Below are positions 7,569 to 15,923 of a stretch of 64,000 nucleotides of DNA, in pieces; the first letter of the stretch is position 1, and every line of letters begins with the position of its first letter. The translations under genes and the position numbers were made by a program. This stretch comes from Microvirga antarctica (GTDB lineage: Bacteria; Pseudomonadota; Alphaproteobacteria; Rhizobiales; Beijerinckiaceae). The stretch lies in assembly GCF_017921815.1 (NCBI RefSeq), contig NZ_JAGEMM010000003.1:248001-312000 (forward strand), in the 5' to 3' direction. Below the pieces are notes generated by a model. It was not told where the DNA came from, ran no database searches, and was given only the letters and a program-made list of their open reading frames with translations.

Positions 7569-8786
7569 ATGCCTGAGCGTTCGACCATCCACCTGCGTAC
7601 TCTGCGCCCGACGCTTTTGCCTGTCGCGTCAAAGCCGCTTTTTGTGTGTTTCTCGCATCTGCGCTGGGATTTCGTGTGGCAGCGTCCGCAACATCTCCTG
7701 ACGCGCGCGTCAGAGAACTTTGACGTCCTGTTCGTGGAAGAGCCGGTCTTCGAGGCCGGTGCCAGGCCTCATATGAATGTCAGCAAACGGCCTCATGGGA
7801 TCACGATCGCCGTGCCGGTGCTGCCGGAAGGTCTTGCGCCTGAGGATGTGATTGCCGAGCAACACGACCTGATCGAGGCGCTGATTGGTCGCAGCGCCAA
7901 GGAGAAGCGCGTATTCTGGTATTACACGCCCATGGCGCTCGCTTTCACGAGCGATCTGGAATGCGATCTGTGTGTCTATGACAACATGGACGAGCTTTCG
8001 ATGTTTCGTGGCGCGTCGCACGAGCTCATCAGCCTGGAGAATGCCCTCTTCTCTCGCGCCGACCTGGTGTTCACGGGTGGCATGAGTCTCTACGAGGCGA
8101 AAAGAGATCGCCACCGCAGCGTTCATGCTTTTCCGTCCTCGATCGATTTCCCCCATTTCGCGAAAGCCCGCAGCGGCCTTTCCGATCCCGCCGATCAGGC
8201 GGACATTCCCTCGCCCCGGCTTGGCTTCTTCGGTGTGGTCGATGAACGGATGGATCTCGAACTTGTGGCGGCCGTTGCCGAGCGCCGGCCGGATCTCAAC
8301 CTGGTCATGATCGGACCGGTCGTGAAGATCGACCCTGCCACGCTGCTGCGCAGGCCGAATATTCACTGGCTCGGTGGCAAGAGCTATGACGAACTTCCGC
8401 AATATCTCTCCGGCTGGGATGTGGGCTTCATGCCTTTCGCCCTCAACGAGGCGACAAAGTTCATCAGCCCGACCAAGACACCGGAATTCCTCGCTGCCGG
8501 CATCCCGGTGGTTTCGACCGCTATCAAGGACGTCATCAACCCCTATGGCGACAAGGGGCTCGTTGAAATCGGCCGCGACGCCGACGAGATGGTGGCCAAG
8601 ATCGACATGATTCTGAAGCGGCCCGCCGATGCATGGCTGGCGAAGGTCGATCGTCATCTGGCATCGGGCTCATGGGACAAGACATGGACCGCGATGGAGC
8701 GGCTGATGATGCAAGCGATGGGCACCGATGCGAGCGACGCGCGTGCGGCGTCCGGACGAGTCTACGCCACAACGGCGGCGGAGTGA
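7569..8786 (+). CDS. GT4/GT1-type glycosyltransferase
   Basis: 405 residues from an ATG preceded by GAGGAA. The N-terminal Rossmann half carries FVCFSHLRWDFVWQRPQHLL, typical of GT4-like enzymes. The C-terminal half carries the FMPFALNEATKFISPTKTPEFLAAGIPVVST nucleotide-sugar region with the EX-type loop (key residues E, K, P). No signal peptide, so cytoplasmic or peripheral. It is the first gene of an operon with UDP-galactopyranose mutase, starting 4 bases before that gene. A galactofuranosyl transfer is therefore plausible but unproven. The operon lies behind an EcfG-type promoter. Confidence 0.85.
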   Translation: MPERSTIHLRTLRPTLLPVASKPLFVCFSHLRWDFVWQRPQHLLTRASENFDVLFVEEPVFEAGARPHMNVSKRPHGITIAVPVLPEGLAPEDVIAEQHDLIEALIGRSAKEKRVFWYYTPMALAFTSDLECDLCVYDNMDELSMFRGASHELISLENALFSRADLVFTGGMSLYEAKRDRHRSVHAFPSSIDFPHFAKARSGLSDPADQADIPSPRLGFFGVVDERMDLELVAAVAERRPDLNLVMIGPVVKIDPATLLRRPNIHWLGGKSYDELPQYLSGWDVGFMPFALNEATKFISPTKTPEFLAAGIPVVSTAIKDVINPYGDKGLVEIGRDADEMVAKIDMILKRPADAWLAKVDRHLASGSWDKTWTAMERLMMQAMGTDASDARAASGRVYATTAAE

Positions 8787-8790
8787 TCGC

Positions 8791-9945
8791 ATGTATGATT
8801 GGCTGATAGTCGGGGCGGGCTTTGCCGGGAGCGTGCTCGCGGAGCGTCTCGCATCACAGCGGAACGAACGTGTGCTTCTCATCGACAGGCGCAACCACGT
8901 GGGCGGCAATGCGTATGATCGCTATGACGAGAGTGGCCTGCTCATCCACCAGTATGGTCCGCATATCTTTCACACCAATGCCAAGGCGATCTTCGATCAC
9001 CTGTCGCTGTTCACCGAGTGGCGGCCATATGAGCACCGCGTGCTTGCCGCCGTCGACGGCAAGCTTGTGCCCATTCCGATCAACCTCGACACGGTCAATA
9101 CGCTCTATGATCTCGACCTGACATCGGAACAGCTCGAAGGCTGGTTTGCCGAGCGTGCCGAAAAGGTTGACGAGATCAAAACGTCGGAAGACGTGGTGGT
9201 GTCGGCGGTCGGGCGGGAGCTCTACGAGAAATTTTTCCGCGGCTATACGCGCAAGCAGTGGGGACTGGATCCGTCGGAGCTCGATAAGTCGGTCACGGCG
9301 CGGGTGCCGACACGCACAAACCGGGATGACCGTTATTTCGGCGACGAATTCCAGTTCATGCCGAAGCACGGATACACCCGCATGTTCGAAAGGATGCTCG
9401 CTCATCCCAACATCGACGTGATGACGCAGACGGAATATGACGATGTCCGCGACGTGATCCCGCATCGTCGCCTCATCTTCACCGGGCCAATCGATGAATA
9501 TTTTGATTTCCGGTTCGGGAAGTTGCCGTATCGCTCCCTTCGTTTCGAGCACGTTACACTCGACCAGCCGCGCTTTCAGGAGGTCGCGGTCGTCAACTAT
9601 CCGCAGACCAACGAGTACACGCGGATCACGGAATACAAGTATCTCACCGGGCAGGAGCATCCCAAGACCGCGCTCACCTTTGAGATTCCGTCGGCCGAGG
9701 GCGATCCCTACTACCCGATTCCGAAGCCTGAAAATCAGGAGCTTTTCAAGAAGTACGAAAAGCTGGCGCTGGCGACGCCCAATGTGTGGTTCGTCGGTCG
9801 GCTCGCCACGTATCGCTACTACAACATGGATCAGATTGTCGGGCAGGCCCTTGCCACGTTCAGGCGCATCAATGAATCCATTCCGATCTCCGGCGACGGA
9901 CCGGCTGTCGCGCACGCGTCACCGCCGGCGGCCCTCGCATCCTGA
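8791..9945 (+). CDS. glf: UDP-galactopyranose mutase
   Basis: 384 residues. It converts UDP-galactopyranose to UDP-galactofuranose with reduced FAD. The FAD motif VGAGFAGSVLAE is at 7-18, followed by the family signature RRNHVGGNAYD and HQYGPHIFHTN. FRGYTRKQWG and the C-terminal GRLATYRYYNMDQIVGQAL carry the conserved substrate and flavin contacts. Length matches the family (about 370-390). It starts 4 bases after the preceding stop and is followed 17 bases later by a GH1-like gene. Being the only committed step to galactofuranose, it makes this locus a galactofuranose pathway. Confidence 0.96.
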   Translation: MYDWLIVGAGFAGSVLAERLASQRNERVLLIDRRNHVGGNAYDRYDESGLLIHQYGPHIFHTNAKAIFDHLSLFTEWRPYEHRVLAAVDGKLVPIPINLDTVNTLYDLDLTSEQLEGWFAERAEKVDEIKTSEDVVVSAVGRELYEKFFRGYTRKQWGLDPSELDKSVTARVPTRTNRDDRYFGDEFQFMPKHGYTRMFERMLAHPNIDVMTQTEYDDVRDVIPHRRLIFTGPIDEYFDFRFGKLPYRSLRFEHVTLDQPRFQEVAVVNYPQTNEYTRITEYKYLTGQEHPKTALTFEIPSAEGDPYYPIPKPENQELFKKYEKLALATPNVWFVGRLATYRYYNMDQIVGQALATFRRINESIPISGDGPAVAHASPPAALAS

Positions 9946-9962
9946 AACCGGGAGTGCGGGGG

Positions 9963-11243
9963 ATGGGCGTGGTTCCGCGCTCACAGCTTGGACGTCTCAC
10001 CGCGCCTGAGGCGTTTCTGTGGATGGCCGGCATCGAGGACACGTTCGTGACCGCGCCCTGGCCCCTCACCGGTCGGACGCTCGACGAATATGCCCTCACG
10101 GGACATTACGATCGCTGCCTGTCCGATCTCGATCTGATGGGGAGCCTCGGTCTGACGGCGGTTCGCTACGGCATTCCCTGGCACCGGGTCGAACCGGAAC
10201 GGGGCGTCTGGGATTGGGGCTTCGCCGACGTAGCGCTCGGCGGCCTGCTCGATCGCGGGATCGATCCAATCGTAGACCTGGTGCATTACGGCCTGCCGCC
10301 GTGGATCGAGAACGCCTATCTGCACCCGGACTATCCGGAATATGTCGCCGAATTCGCAGGCCGGGTGGCTGACCGCTATGCAGGCCGGATCATCTGGTAC
10401 ACGCCTCTCAATGAGCCGCGTGTGACCGCGTGGTATTGCGGGCGTCTTGGGTGGTGGCCCCCTTACCGCCGCGGCTGGCGAGGCTTTGTCGCTGTCATGT
10501 TGGCGATTGCCCGCGGGATCGTCCGCACGGTCCAGAATCTTGCGATGGTCGATCCCGAAATCGTCCCGGTCCATGTGGATGCCACGGACGTCTACGACAC
10601 CGGGGACGAATCACTGGCGGGGGAGGCCGCGCAACGACAGGAGATTGTCTTTCTGGCGCTTGATCTGGTCAGCGGTCGCGTCGACCGCGATCACAGCCTG
10701 TGGTCGTGGCTCCTGCAGCAGGGGGCGACGGAGGCGGAACTCGCGTGGTTTGGCGAGAACGCCATCGATCTGCCCCTGATCGGCTTGAATCTCTATCCGA
10801 TGTTTACGCAGAAGCGTCTCCAACGCGAGGGTCAGGGACGGGTGAGGATCAGGCAGCCCTATGCCTCGGGCGATCTCGTGGCGCGCCTGGGCCGTCTGTA
10901 TCACGAGCGCTATAGCGTCCCGCTCATCATCAGCGAAACCGCCTCGATGGGGTCGGTCGCCAAGCGACAGCGCTGGCTGGACGATTCTGTCGGCGCCGTC
11001 GCGACCCTGCGCCGCGAGGGCGTTCCCCTGGTAGGCTACACGTGGTGGCCCGTGTTCGATCTGGTGGCCTGGGCCTACAGGCAAGGTCTGCGGGAACCGG
11101 CGCATTACTTCGCCCGCATGGGTCTTTGGGATCTCGATCCCGCAACTTTGAATCGAACTCCTACCGCTCTCGTCGGTTCTTACCAGGGCTACGTCGCAGG
11201 CGGAGCATCCTCGGTCGGCCCTCTGTCATCCGGCAGAGCTTGA
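9963..11243 (+). CDS. GH1-like retaining glycosidase, cytoplasmic (paralogue 1)
   Basis: 426 residues; ATG at 9963 has GGAG 8 bases upstream (an in-frame GTG at 9954 does not). It is a TIM-barrel glycosidase of clan A. The acid/base glutamate is in TPLNEP (Glu151) and the likely nucleophile in LIISETAS (Glu325). GYTWWPVFDLVAW near the C-terminus matches the aglycone region of GH1. No signal peptide. It differs from textbook GH1 beta-glucosidases in being short and lacking the N-terminal QxEG core. Co-expression with Glf suggests turnover or synthesis of a galactose/galactofuranose-containing glycoside. The substrate is unknown. Confidence 0.78.
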   Translation: MGVVPRSQLGRLTAPEAFLWMAGIEDTFVTAPWPLTGRTLDEYALTGHYDRCLSDLDLMGSLGLTAVRYGIPWHRVEPERGVWDWGFADVALGGLLDRGIDPIVDLVHYGLPPWIENAYLHPDYPEYVAEFAGRVADRYAGRIIWYTPLNEPRVTAWYCGRLGWWPPYRRGWRGFVAVMLAIARGIVRTVQNLAMVDPEIVPVHVDATDVYDTGDESLAGEAAQRQEIVFLALDLVSGRVDRDHSLWSWLLQQGATEAELAWFGENAIDLPLIGLNLYPMFTQKRLQREGQGRVRIRQPYASGDLVARLGRLYHERYSVPLIISETASMGSVAKRQRWLDDSVGAVATLRREGVPLVGYTWWPVFDLVAWAYRQGLREPAHYFARMGLWDLDPATLNRTPTALVGSYQGYVAGGASSVGPLSSGRA

Positions 11244-11262
11244 GTTTCGGGGAAAATTCCTC

Positions 11263-12498
11263 ATGTTTCGCAGCTTCTTTTTAGCCGGGTTCGAAGGATC
11301 GACCGGTTACAACCGCCATGGCGACTGGTTTGACCAGGTGGCAGCCACCGGTCATGACCGGACCGTCGATGCGGATTATCGCAAGCTCGCCGCGCTTGGC
11401 ATCCGGGGCGTGCGTGAGGTCATGCGCTGGCCGCTGATCGATCTCGGTAACGGTCGGTTCGATTTTTCCTCGGTGGAGCCGTTCATGCGTGCAGCGGAGC
11501 GTCATGGCATAGAGGTCATCTGGGACCTCTTCCACTACGGCTACCCGCAGCATGTGGATCTTTGGAGCGACGATTTCGGCGCCCGGTTCGCTGAGTACTG
11601 CTATGCCGCAACCCGCTATGCAGCCGCGCGCACGCCCGGCACCCTGTATTTCACCCCCATCAACGAGCCTTCTTTCATGGCATTCGCCGCAGGTGAGCGG
11701 GGCCTGTTCGCCCCCCACAGCATCGGCCGCGGTTGGGACCTGAAGGTCGCGCTGGTGCGCGCTGCCATCCAGGGCATCGATGCGATCCGCTATGTCCGGC
11801 CCGATGCGCGGATCGTCAACGCTGATCCCCTCTGTCGCGTGGCCTTGCCCTTCGACAACCGTGACTGGGACGAGGAAGCCGAAGATTTCAACGACCGGCT
11901 TGTCTTCCAGGCCTGGGACATGCTGAGCGGTCGGCTCATGCCGGAACTGGGCGGCACCCGGTCGCATCTGGATATCGTGGGCATCAATTATTACTGGACC
12001 AACCAGTGGGAATGGCGCGTCGAGCCCCTCAGCTGCGGCACCATCCCGCCTCTGGAGGATGGCGATTCACGTCGTTTGAAGCTGCGCGATCTGGTGCGCA
12101 CCGTGTCAGGACGCTATGGCGGCGACCTCATGATCACCGAGACCAGTCATGTGGGTGACAAGCGTGGACCCTGGCTGCAAGAGGTAGCGCAGGAGGCCGA
12201 AGCACTTCTGCGCGAAGGCGTCCCGCTTCACGCGGTGTGCCTCTATCCGATTCTGGGAATGCCGGAATGGCATTCACCGGCCGACTGGACCCCGATGGGC
12301 CTGTGGGATCCCGCATCCCAGGCGGAGCCGCATGGGGAACGGATCGCCCACCAGCCCATGCTCGACGCCTTTCGAGATGCGCAGCACCTCGACACGCTCC
12401 ACACGCGCAGGCTCAAGCATCGCGAACGCACACTGGAACCGGTCAGCCTCCTGCGCCCGTCCGGCGAGCGGATCAGGGTTGCGGCCCCGACGTCCTAA
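11263..12498 (+). CDS. GH1-like retaining glycosidase, cytoplasmic (paralogue 2)
   Basis: 411 residues, 19 bases downstream of paralogue 1. The N-terminus AGFEGSTGYNRHG resembles the substrate-binding opening of clan A barrels. Acid/base is FTPINEP (Glu135) and nucleophile LMITETSH (Glu293). The barrel alignment with paralogue 1 is visible by eye (HYG, NEP, ETx). No signal peptide. Its C-terminal tail (about 375-411) is basic and probably disordered. It ends 16 bases before the convergent GH2 gene. Both glutamates are kept, so it should be active, but specificity is unknown. Confidence 0.75.
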   Translation: MFRSFFLAGFEGSTGYNRHGDWFDQVAATGHDRTVDADYRKLAALGIRGVREVMRWPLIDLGNGRFDFSSVEPFMRAAERHGIEVIWDLFHYGYPQHVDLWSDDFGARFAEYCYAATRYAAARTPGTLYFTPINEPSFMAFAAGERGLFAPHSIGRGWDLKVALVRAAIQGIDAIRYVRPDARIVNADPLCRVALPFDNRDWDEEAEDFNDRLVFQAWDMLSGRLMPELGGTRSHLDIVGINYYWTNQWEWRVEPLSCGTIPPLEDGDSRRLKLRDLVRTVSGRYGGDLMITETSHVGDKRGPWLQEVAQEAEALLREGVPLHAVCLYPILGMPEWHSPADWTPMGLWDPASQAEPHGERIAHQPMLDAFRDAQHLDTLHTRRLKHRERTLEPVSLLRPSGERIRVAAPTS

Positions 12499-12514
12499 AC
12501 CGTCTCCTGCCGAC

Positions 12515-15265
12515 TCAGGCGGCGGCTTCGGCGGCCCGGACAGCGGCCTCAATTCGAGTCGCTCGCGCTTCGACCGCCAGCCCAGCGAGGGCATCGAACA
12601 GGCTGGTGGCGGTGGGATCTGCCAAAGGCAGGTCCTGAAACAGACGCAACGTCGAGGCGACGATTCGGCCACGCCCGTAGGTCCGCTCGACGCCGAGCGC
12701 GACGGGCTTGTGGATCCATCCGACGACAAGCCCGGCGAAGACGCGGGCCTGGAAGTCGAGAAGATTGCAACCGGCAATGACGAAATCGGGCAGGACCCGG
12801 TCCATGGTTTCGTCCAGGAGCGGGCCCGACGGAATATGCGAGAACTGATCCGCCCGGCGGAGCCATGCGAAGGACGAGGCCCAGTCCCCGCGCCAAAGCG
12901 TGCCGTCGCGGGCCTTCACGCGGACATTCTGCCAATGCGGAAAGAACGGATAGAGGCTGATCTCGGTCTCGGGCAGGAGCAGGAGGCTTGCGCCCTGTCG
13001 AACATGATCGGCTATCGCCGTGTCGTGGTTTCGCGCGACCACCAGAGTGGATTCTCCCAGTCCGCGCGCCAGCGCGTAGCCCATCGCCTCAAGGCGCTCG
13101 CGCAGATCCTCGTCCGCCGCCCAGACGCGTTGGTCGGCATGGGGCGAATGGGTCCGCCGCGGGTGGATCGCAAGGTCCAGATGGTTGCTGGCCAATGTCC
13201 GTCCGTCCGGGTTGCGCAATTCGAATGACATCCGCCGCAATCCGGCTTCCGGCAGCTCAGGTGCGTTGAGCACCACGCGCCCGAGGTTGAAAACGGTCGG
13301 GGCGTCAAGGCGCGGGATGGGAAACAGCAAAGTCTGCTCTCCCACGGTGATCGTGAGTTCGCAGCCATCGAGCGGGGCGCCCGCTCCGTGCGCCAGCGAG
13401 ATGTCGACCCCGATGCTCTCACCGCTCCAATACGTGACCCGCTGCCATTTCGGGACGATCACCGTGTCGCTGTTGATGATCGGAAAGAGCTCGTGAAACA
13501 CCCGCGGGTTGCGGCGCATATCGAGCAGGCCGTTGGATTCCCAGTGGCAATCGTGAAGTTCCGTGATGACGTATCCGGCGAGCGTCGGCTGTCGGCGCAT
13601 GGCTTCGATCTGGTATTTCAATGCCCGGAACTGCTGCCATTGCGCCGCCATGACGAACCGCCGCGAGTTGCCGAAGACACGGTCGAGGCTCCAATCCGCG
13701 AAACGGTTCTCGACTCCATGCGCGTACATGACGCCTTCGCCCCAATCGTGGCCTGTCTCGAACCACCACGGCTCCTCGTCCGCTCCGTTGCGCAGATCCT
13801 TTGGATAAGGAAGGCCCCAATTGCCGAACTCCGAGCACATCAACGGCTCGCGGCCGGTGATCACGCTGTCGCCGTAGGGCGAGTAAAGCCACGAGGGACG
13901 CGCGGCGAGTTCATCGACAAAGGTGTCCCATTCGTCGCGATGATCGGGGATGGCCGCGTAGAAATGATAATCCGCGATATCGGATTCCACGTGGAAGCTC
14001 GGCGCGAGCGGCGAGTTGTCGACCACAAGCCGCGTGGTGTCGTATCCCTTCAGCCACGCATAGGTGCGCTTCAGCCACTCGCGATGGTCCGAATCGTAGA
14101 CGAGATCGACGCCCCAGTTCTCATTGATGATCGTCCAGATGATGATCGACGGATGGTTGCTGTCGCGGTCGACCATCCCTTTCAGCAGCCGTTCCTTCCG
14201 ACCGCGGGACCGCTCTGTCGCCATGCCGCCGTTGGGAAGCTCCGTCCAGATCAGCATGCCAAGCCGATCGGCCACCTCATAATAGCGGGGATCGGCCGCC
14301 TTGATGTGGCAGCGCAGGCAGTTGAGGCCCAGTTCCTTGGCCTTGCGAAACTGATCCTCGAGGAAGGCCACCGAGGGCACGGTGCAGATCGTGTCGGGGT
14401 AGTAATCCTGATCGAGCGCTCCGCGGAGATACAGCGGCTCACCGTTCAGATAGAAATGACCGTTGCGGGTCTCGATGGTGCGAAATCCGAAATGGTCGGA
14501 GATCGTGTCCAGGATGTCGCCGCCACAATTGAGGGTCAGTGTGATCTCATAGCGATGGGGTGTGTCCGGCGACCAGGACAGGACATCGGGTATCACGAAG
14601 GTGAACGGAATGCTCGTGACGCCCGGCGCTGCCGCAAGCGTTTCCTCGCGCACCATGACGCCATGGGGATCGCGCACGTGCACGCCTACCCGCGAGGCCT
14701 GCGCGATGGGACTTGCGAAAAAGACGTTCGCGTTCACTTGGCCGGTCTCGCGATCGGGGATCAGCCTCAGCCGTGTCATGTGCTCGGCGACCCGGCGCTC
14801 GAGATAGACCGGCTGCCAGATGCCCGAGAGCGGTCCGTACCAGCTCTGCTTGCCGAACGGGATTTCCGCGAAGGGTGAATCGGGAAATTCCGCCGGATTG
14901 TCGGTGGGGGAATCCACCCGAACCTTGATCTCGTTGAGACCGGGACGCAGATGCTGCGTGATCTCGTAGGAAAAGGGCAGAAACCCGCCCTCGTTCGTTC
15001 CGACCAGTTCGCCGTTGATGAACACCCGGGCGTTGTGAAAAACAGCGCCGAACCGGATCCACACCGTATCGTGGAGCCAATCGCCCGGGATATCGAGGGT
15101 ACGTCGGTAAATGCCGATCCCGGCGCGCATGCGAAGATCCGCGAACTGCGCCTGCCACGGACTCGGCACGGTGATCTGTCTGACTTCGGCCGGGCCGCTG
15201 AGGCGGTCGTCGGCAACATGTAGAAATTCCCATGTGCCGTCCAGGCTGATGCGGTTGTCTTTCAT
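12515..15265 (-). CDS. Glycoside hydrolase family 2 (beta-galactosidase/glucuronidase type)
   Basis: 916 residues with the usual GH2 order: sugar-binding jelly roll (about 1-160, SLDGTWEF and WYGPLSGIWQPVYL), immunoglobulin-like domain (about 165-265), TIM barrel (about 266-580). The acid/base is Glu382 (INENWG) and the nucleophile Glu479 (CSEFGNWG). A C-terminal extension of about 250 residues contains a class I glutamine-amidotransferase-like fold (about 720-900), seen in some large GH2 enzymes. No signal peptide, so cytoplasmic. It faces the GH1 pair tail to tail. Its promoter may share the near-palindromic EcfG site at 15419-15446. Confidence 0.88.
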   Translation of the reverse strand: MKDNRISLDGTWEFLHVADDRLSGPAEVRQITVPSPWQAQFADLRMRAGIGIYRRTLDIPGDWLHDTVWIRFGAVFHNARVFINGELVGTNEGGFLPFSYEITQHLRPGLNEIKVRVDSPTDNPAEFPDSPFAEIPFGKQSWYGPLSGIWQPVYLERRVAEHMTRLRLIPDRETGQVNANVFFASPIAQASRVGVHVRDPHGVMVREETLAAAPGVTSIPFTFVIPDVLSWSPDTPHRYEITLTLNCGGDILDTISDHFGFRTIETRNGHFYLNGEPLYLRGALDQDYYPDTICTVPSVAFLEDQFRKAKELGLNCLRCHIKAADPRYYEVADRLGMLIWTELPNGGMATERSRGRKERLLKGMVDRDSNHPSIIIWTIINENWGVDLVYDSDHREWLKRTYAWLKGYDTTRLVVDNSPLAPSFHVESDIADYHFYAAIPDHRDEWDTFVDELAARPSWLYSPYGDSVITGREPLMCSEFGNWGLPYPKDLRNGADEEPWWFETGHDWGEGVMYAHGVENRFADWSLDRVFGNSRRFVMAAQWQQFRALKYQIEAMRRQPTLAGYVITELHDCHWESNGLLDMRRNPRVFHELFPIINSDTVIVPKWQRVTYWSGESIGVDISLAHGAGAPLDGCELTITVGEQTLLFPIPRLDAPTVFNLGRVVLNAPELPEAGLRRMSFELRNPDGRTLASNHLDLAIHPRRTHSPHADQRVWAADEDLRERLEAMGYALARGLGESTLVVARNHDTAIADHVRQGASLLLLPETEISLYPFFPHWQNVRVKARDGTLWRGDWASSFAWLRRADQFSHIPSGPLLDETMDRVLPDFVIAGCNLLDFQARVFAGLVVGWIHKPVALGVERTYGRGRIVASTLRLFQDLPLADPTATSLFDALAGLAVEARATRIEAAVRAAEAAA

Positions 15266-15418
15266 GACGAATCCTCAAAGACAGCGTCTACCCAAGGTCA
15301 TCGAGACGGCGAAAACATGACCTCAGTCCTGGGTCCAAAGCCGGTCGAACAGGCGCCTGTCCTTCCCGGTGCCGGGGCAGGATCGCAGAAAGCACCGCGT
15401 CTGCCACTCTTAATATGC

Positions 15419-15444
15419 GGAACCGGCGCAAGTGTTTGCACGTT
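15419..15444 (+). promoter_or_regulatory. EcfG general-stress promoter, possibly bidirectional
   Basis: GGAAC at 15419-15423, 17-base spacer, CGTT at 15441-15444: exact consensus on the plus strand, 59 bases before the ATG at 15503. The site is near-palindromic. On the minus strand it reads GGAAC-N17-GGTT (15446 down to 15421), one mismatch in the -10, facing the GH2 gene 156 bases away. Confidence 0.75.
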
Positions 15445-15502
15445 CCATCGTCGCAGCCGGGTCCAGCGACCCTGCGAAACAACATCGCACCATGAGGATT
15501 AA

Positions 15503-15787
15503 ATGGCCAAGATTGTAACCGACGAGCGCGCGCGGCAGGGTCCTTCGGGGCGTCCCGTGCTGGTGGTGCTGATTGCGGCAATGATTCTCTGCGGCATCGC
15601 GATCGGAGGCTACCTGACGTGGGTGACCAAGACGTCGCCTGATTCGCCGGCCCAGGACGCATCGCGGGCCGCAATTACGGGCTCGCCCAGCGGGTCGACC
15701 GCGCCGTCTTCCACCACACCGCCGGTCAATTCAGGCAGTTCGGCCCCCGCGACCCCGGCAACACCGCGCCCCGCCACCGCCCAGTAG
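15503..15787 (+). CDS. Small single-pass membrane protein with Ser/Thr/Pro-rich tail
   Basis: 94 residues; ATG preceded by GAGG at 6 bases. Basic N-terminus, one membrane helix (about 18-41, VLVVLIAAMILCGIAIGGYLTWV), then a low-complexity Ser/Thr/Pro/Ala tail of about 50 residues that should be periplasmic. Unrecognised family. It stands directly behind an exact EcfG promoter match, so stress induction is likely. A mechanosensitive channel gene follows 136 bases later in the same direction and may be co-transcribed. The tail resembles cell-wall-spanning linkers; no function assigned. Confidence 0.65.
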   Translation: MAKIVTDERARQGPSGRPVLVVLIAAMILCGIAIGGYLTWVTKTSPDSPAQDASRAAITGSPSGSTAPSSTTPPVNSGSSAPATPATPRPATAQ

Positions 15788-15923
15788 CAGGCATTTGGCC
15801 GGTGGGGAGACCCTCCGGCCGGTCTTGCGCTCCCATCTCCGAAAGGCGAGTTTTCGCCTTAATGATTCGCATAACGAGCCTGCAAAGGGCCGCGATGGCG
15901 CGAAACGGCAAGGTGGGTTCCAG

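Noticed and set aside
13388..14878. 496-residue open frame opposite the GH2 gene
   Set aside because: Antisense shadow. In GC-rich codons the opposite strand stays open; it has no start site or recognised domain while the GH2 reading has both.
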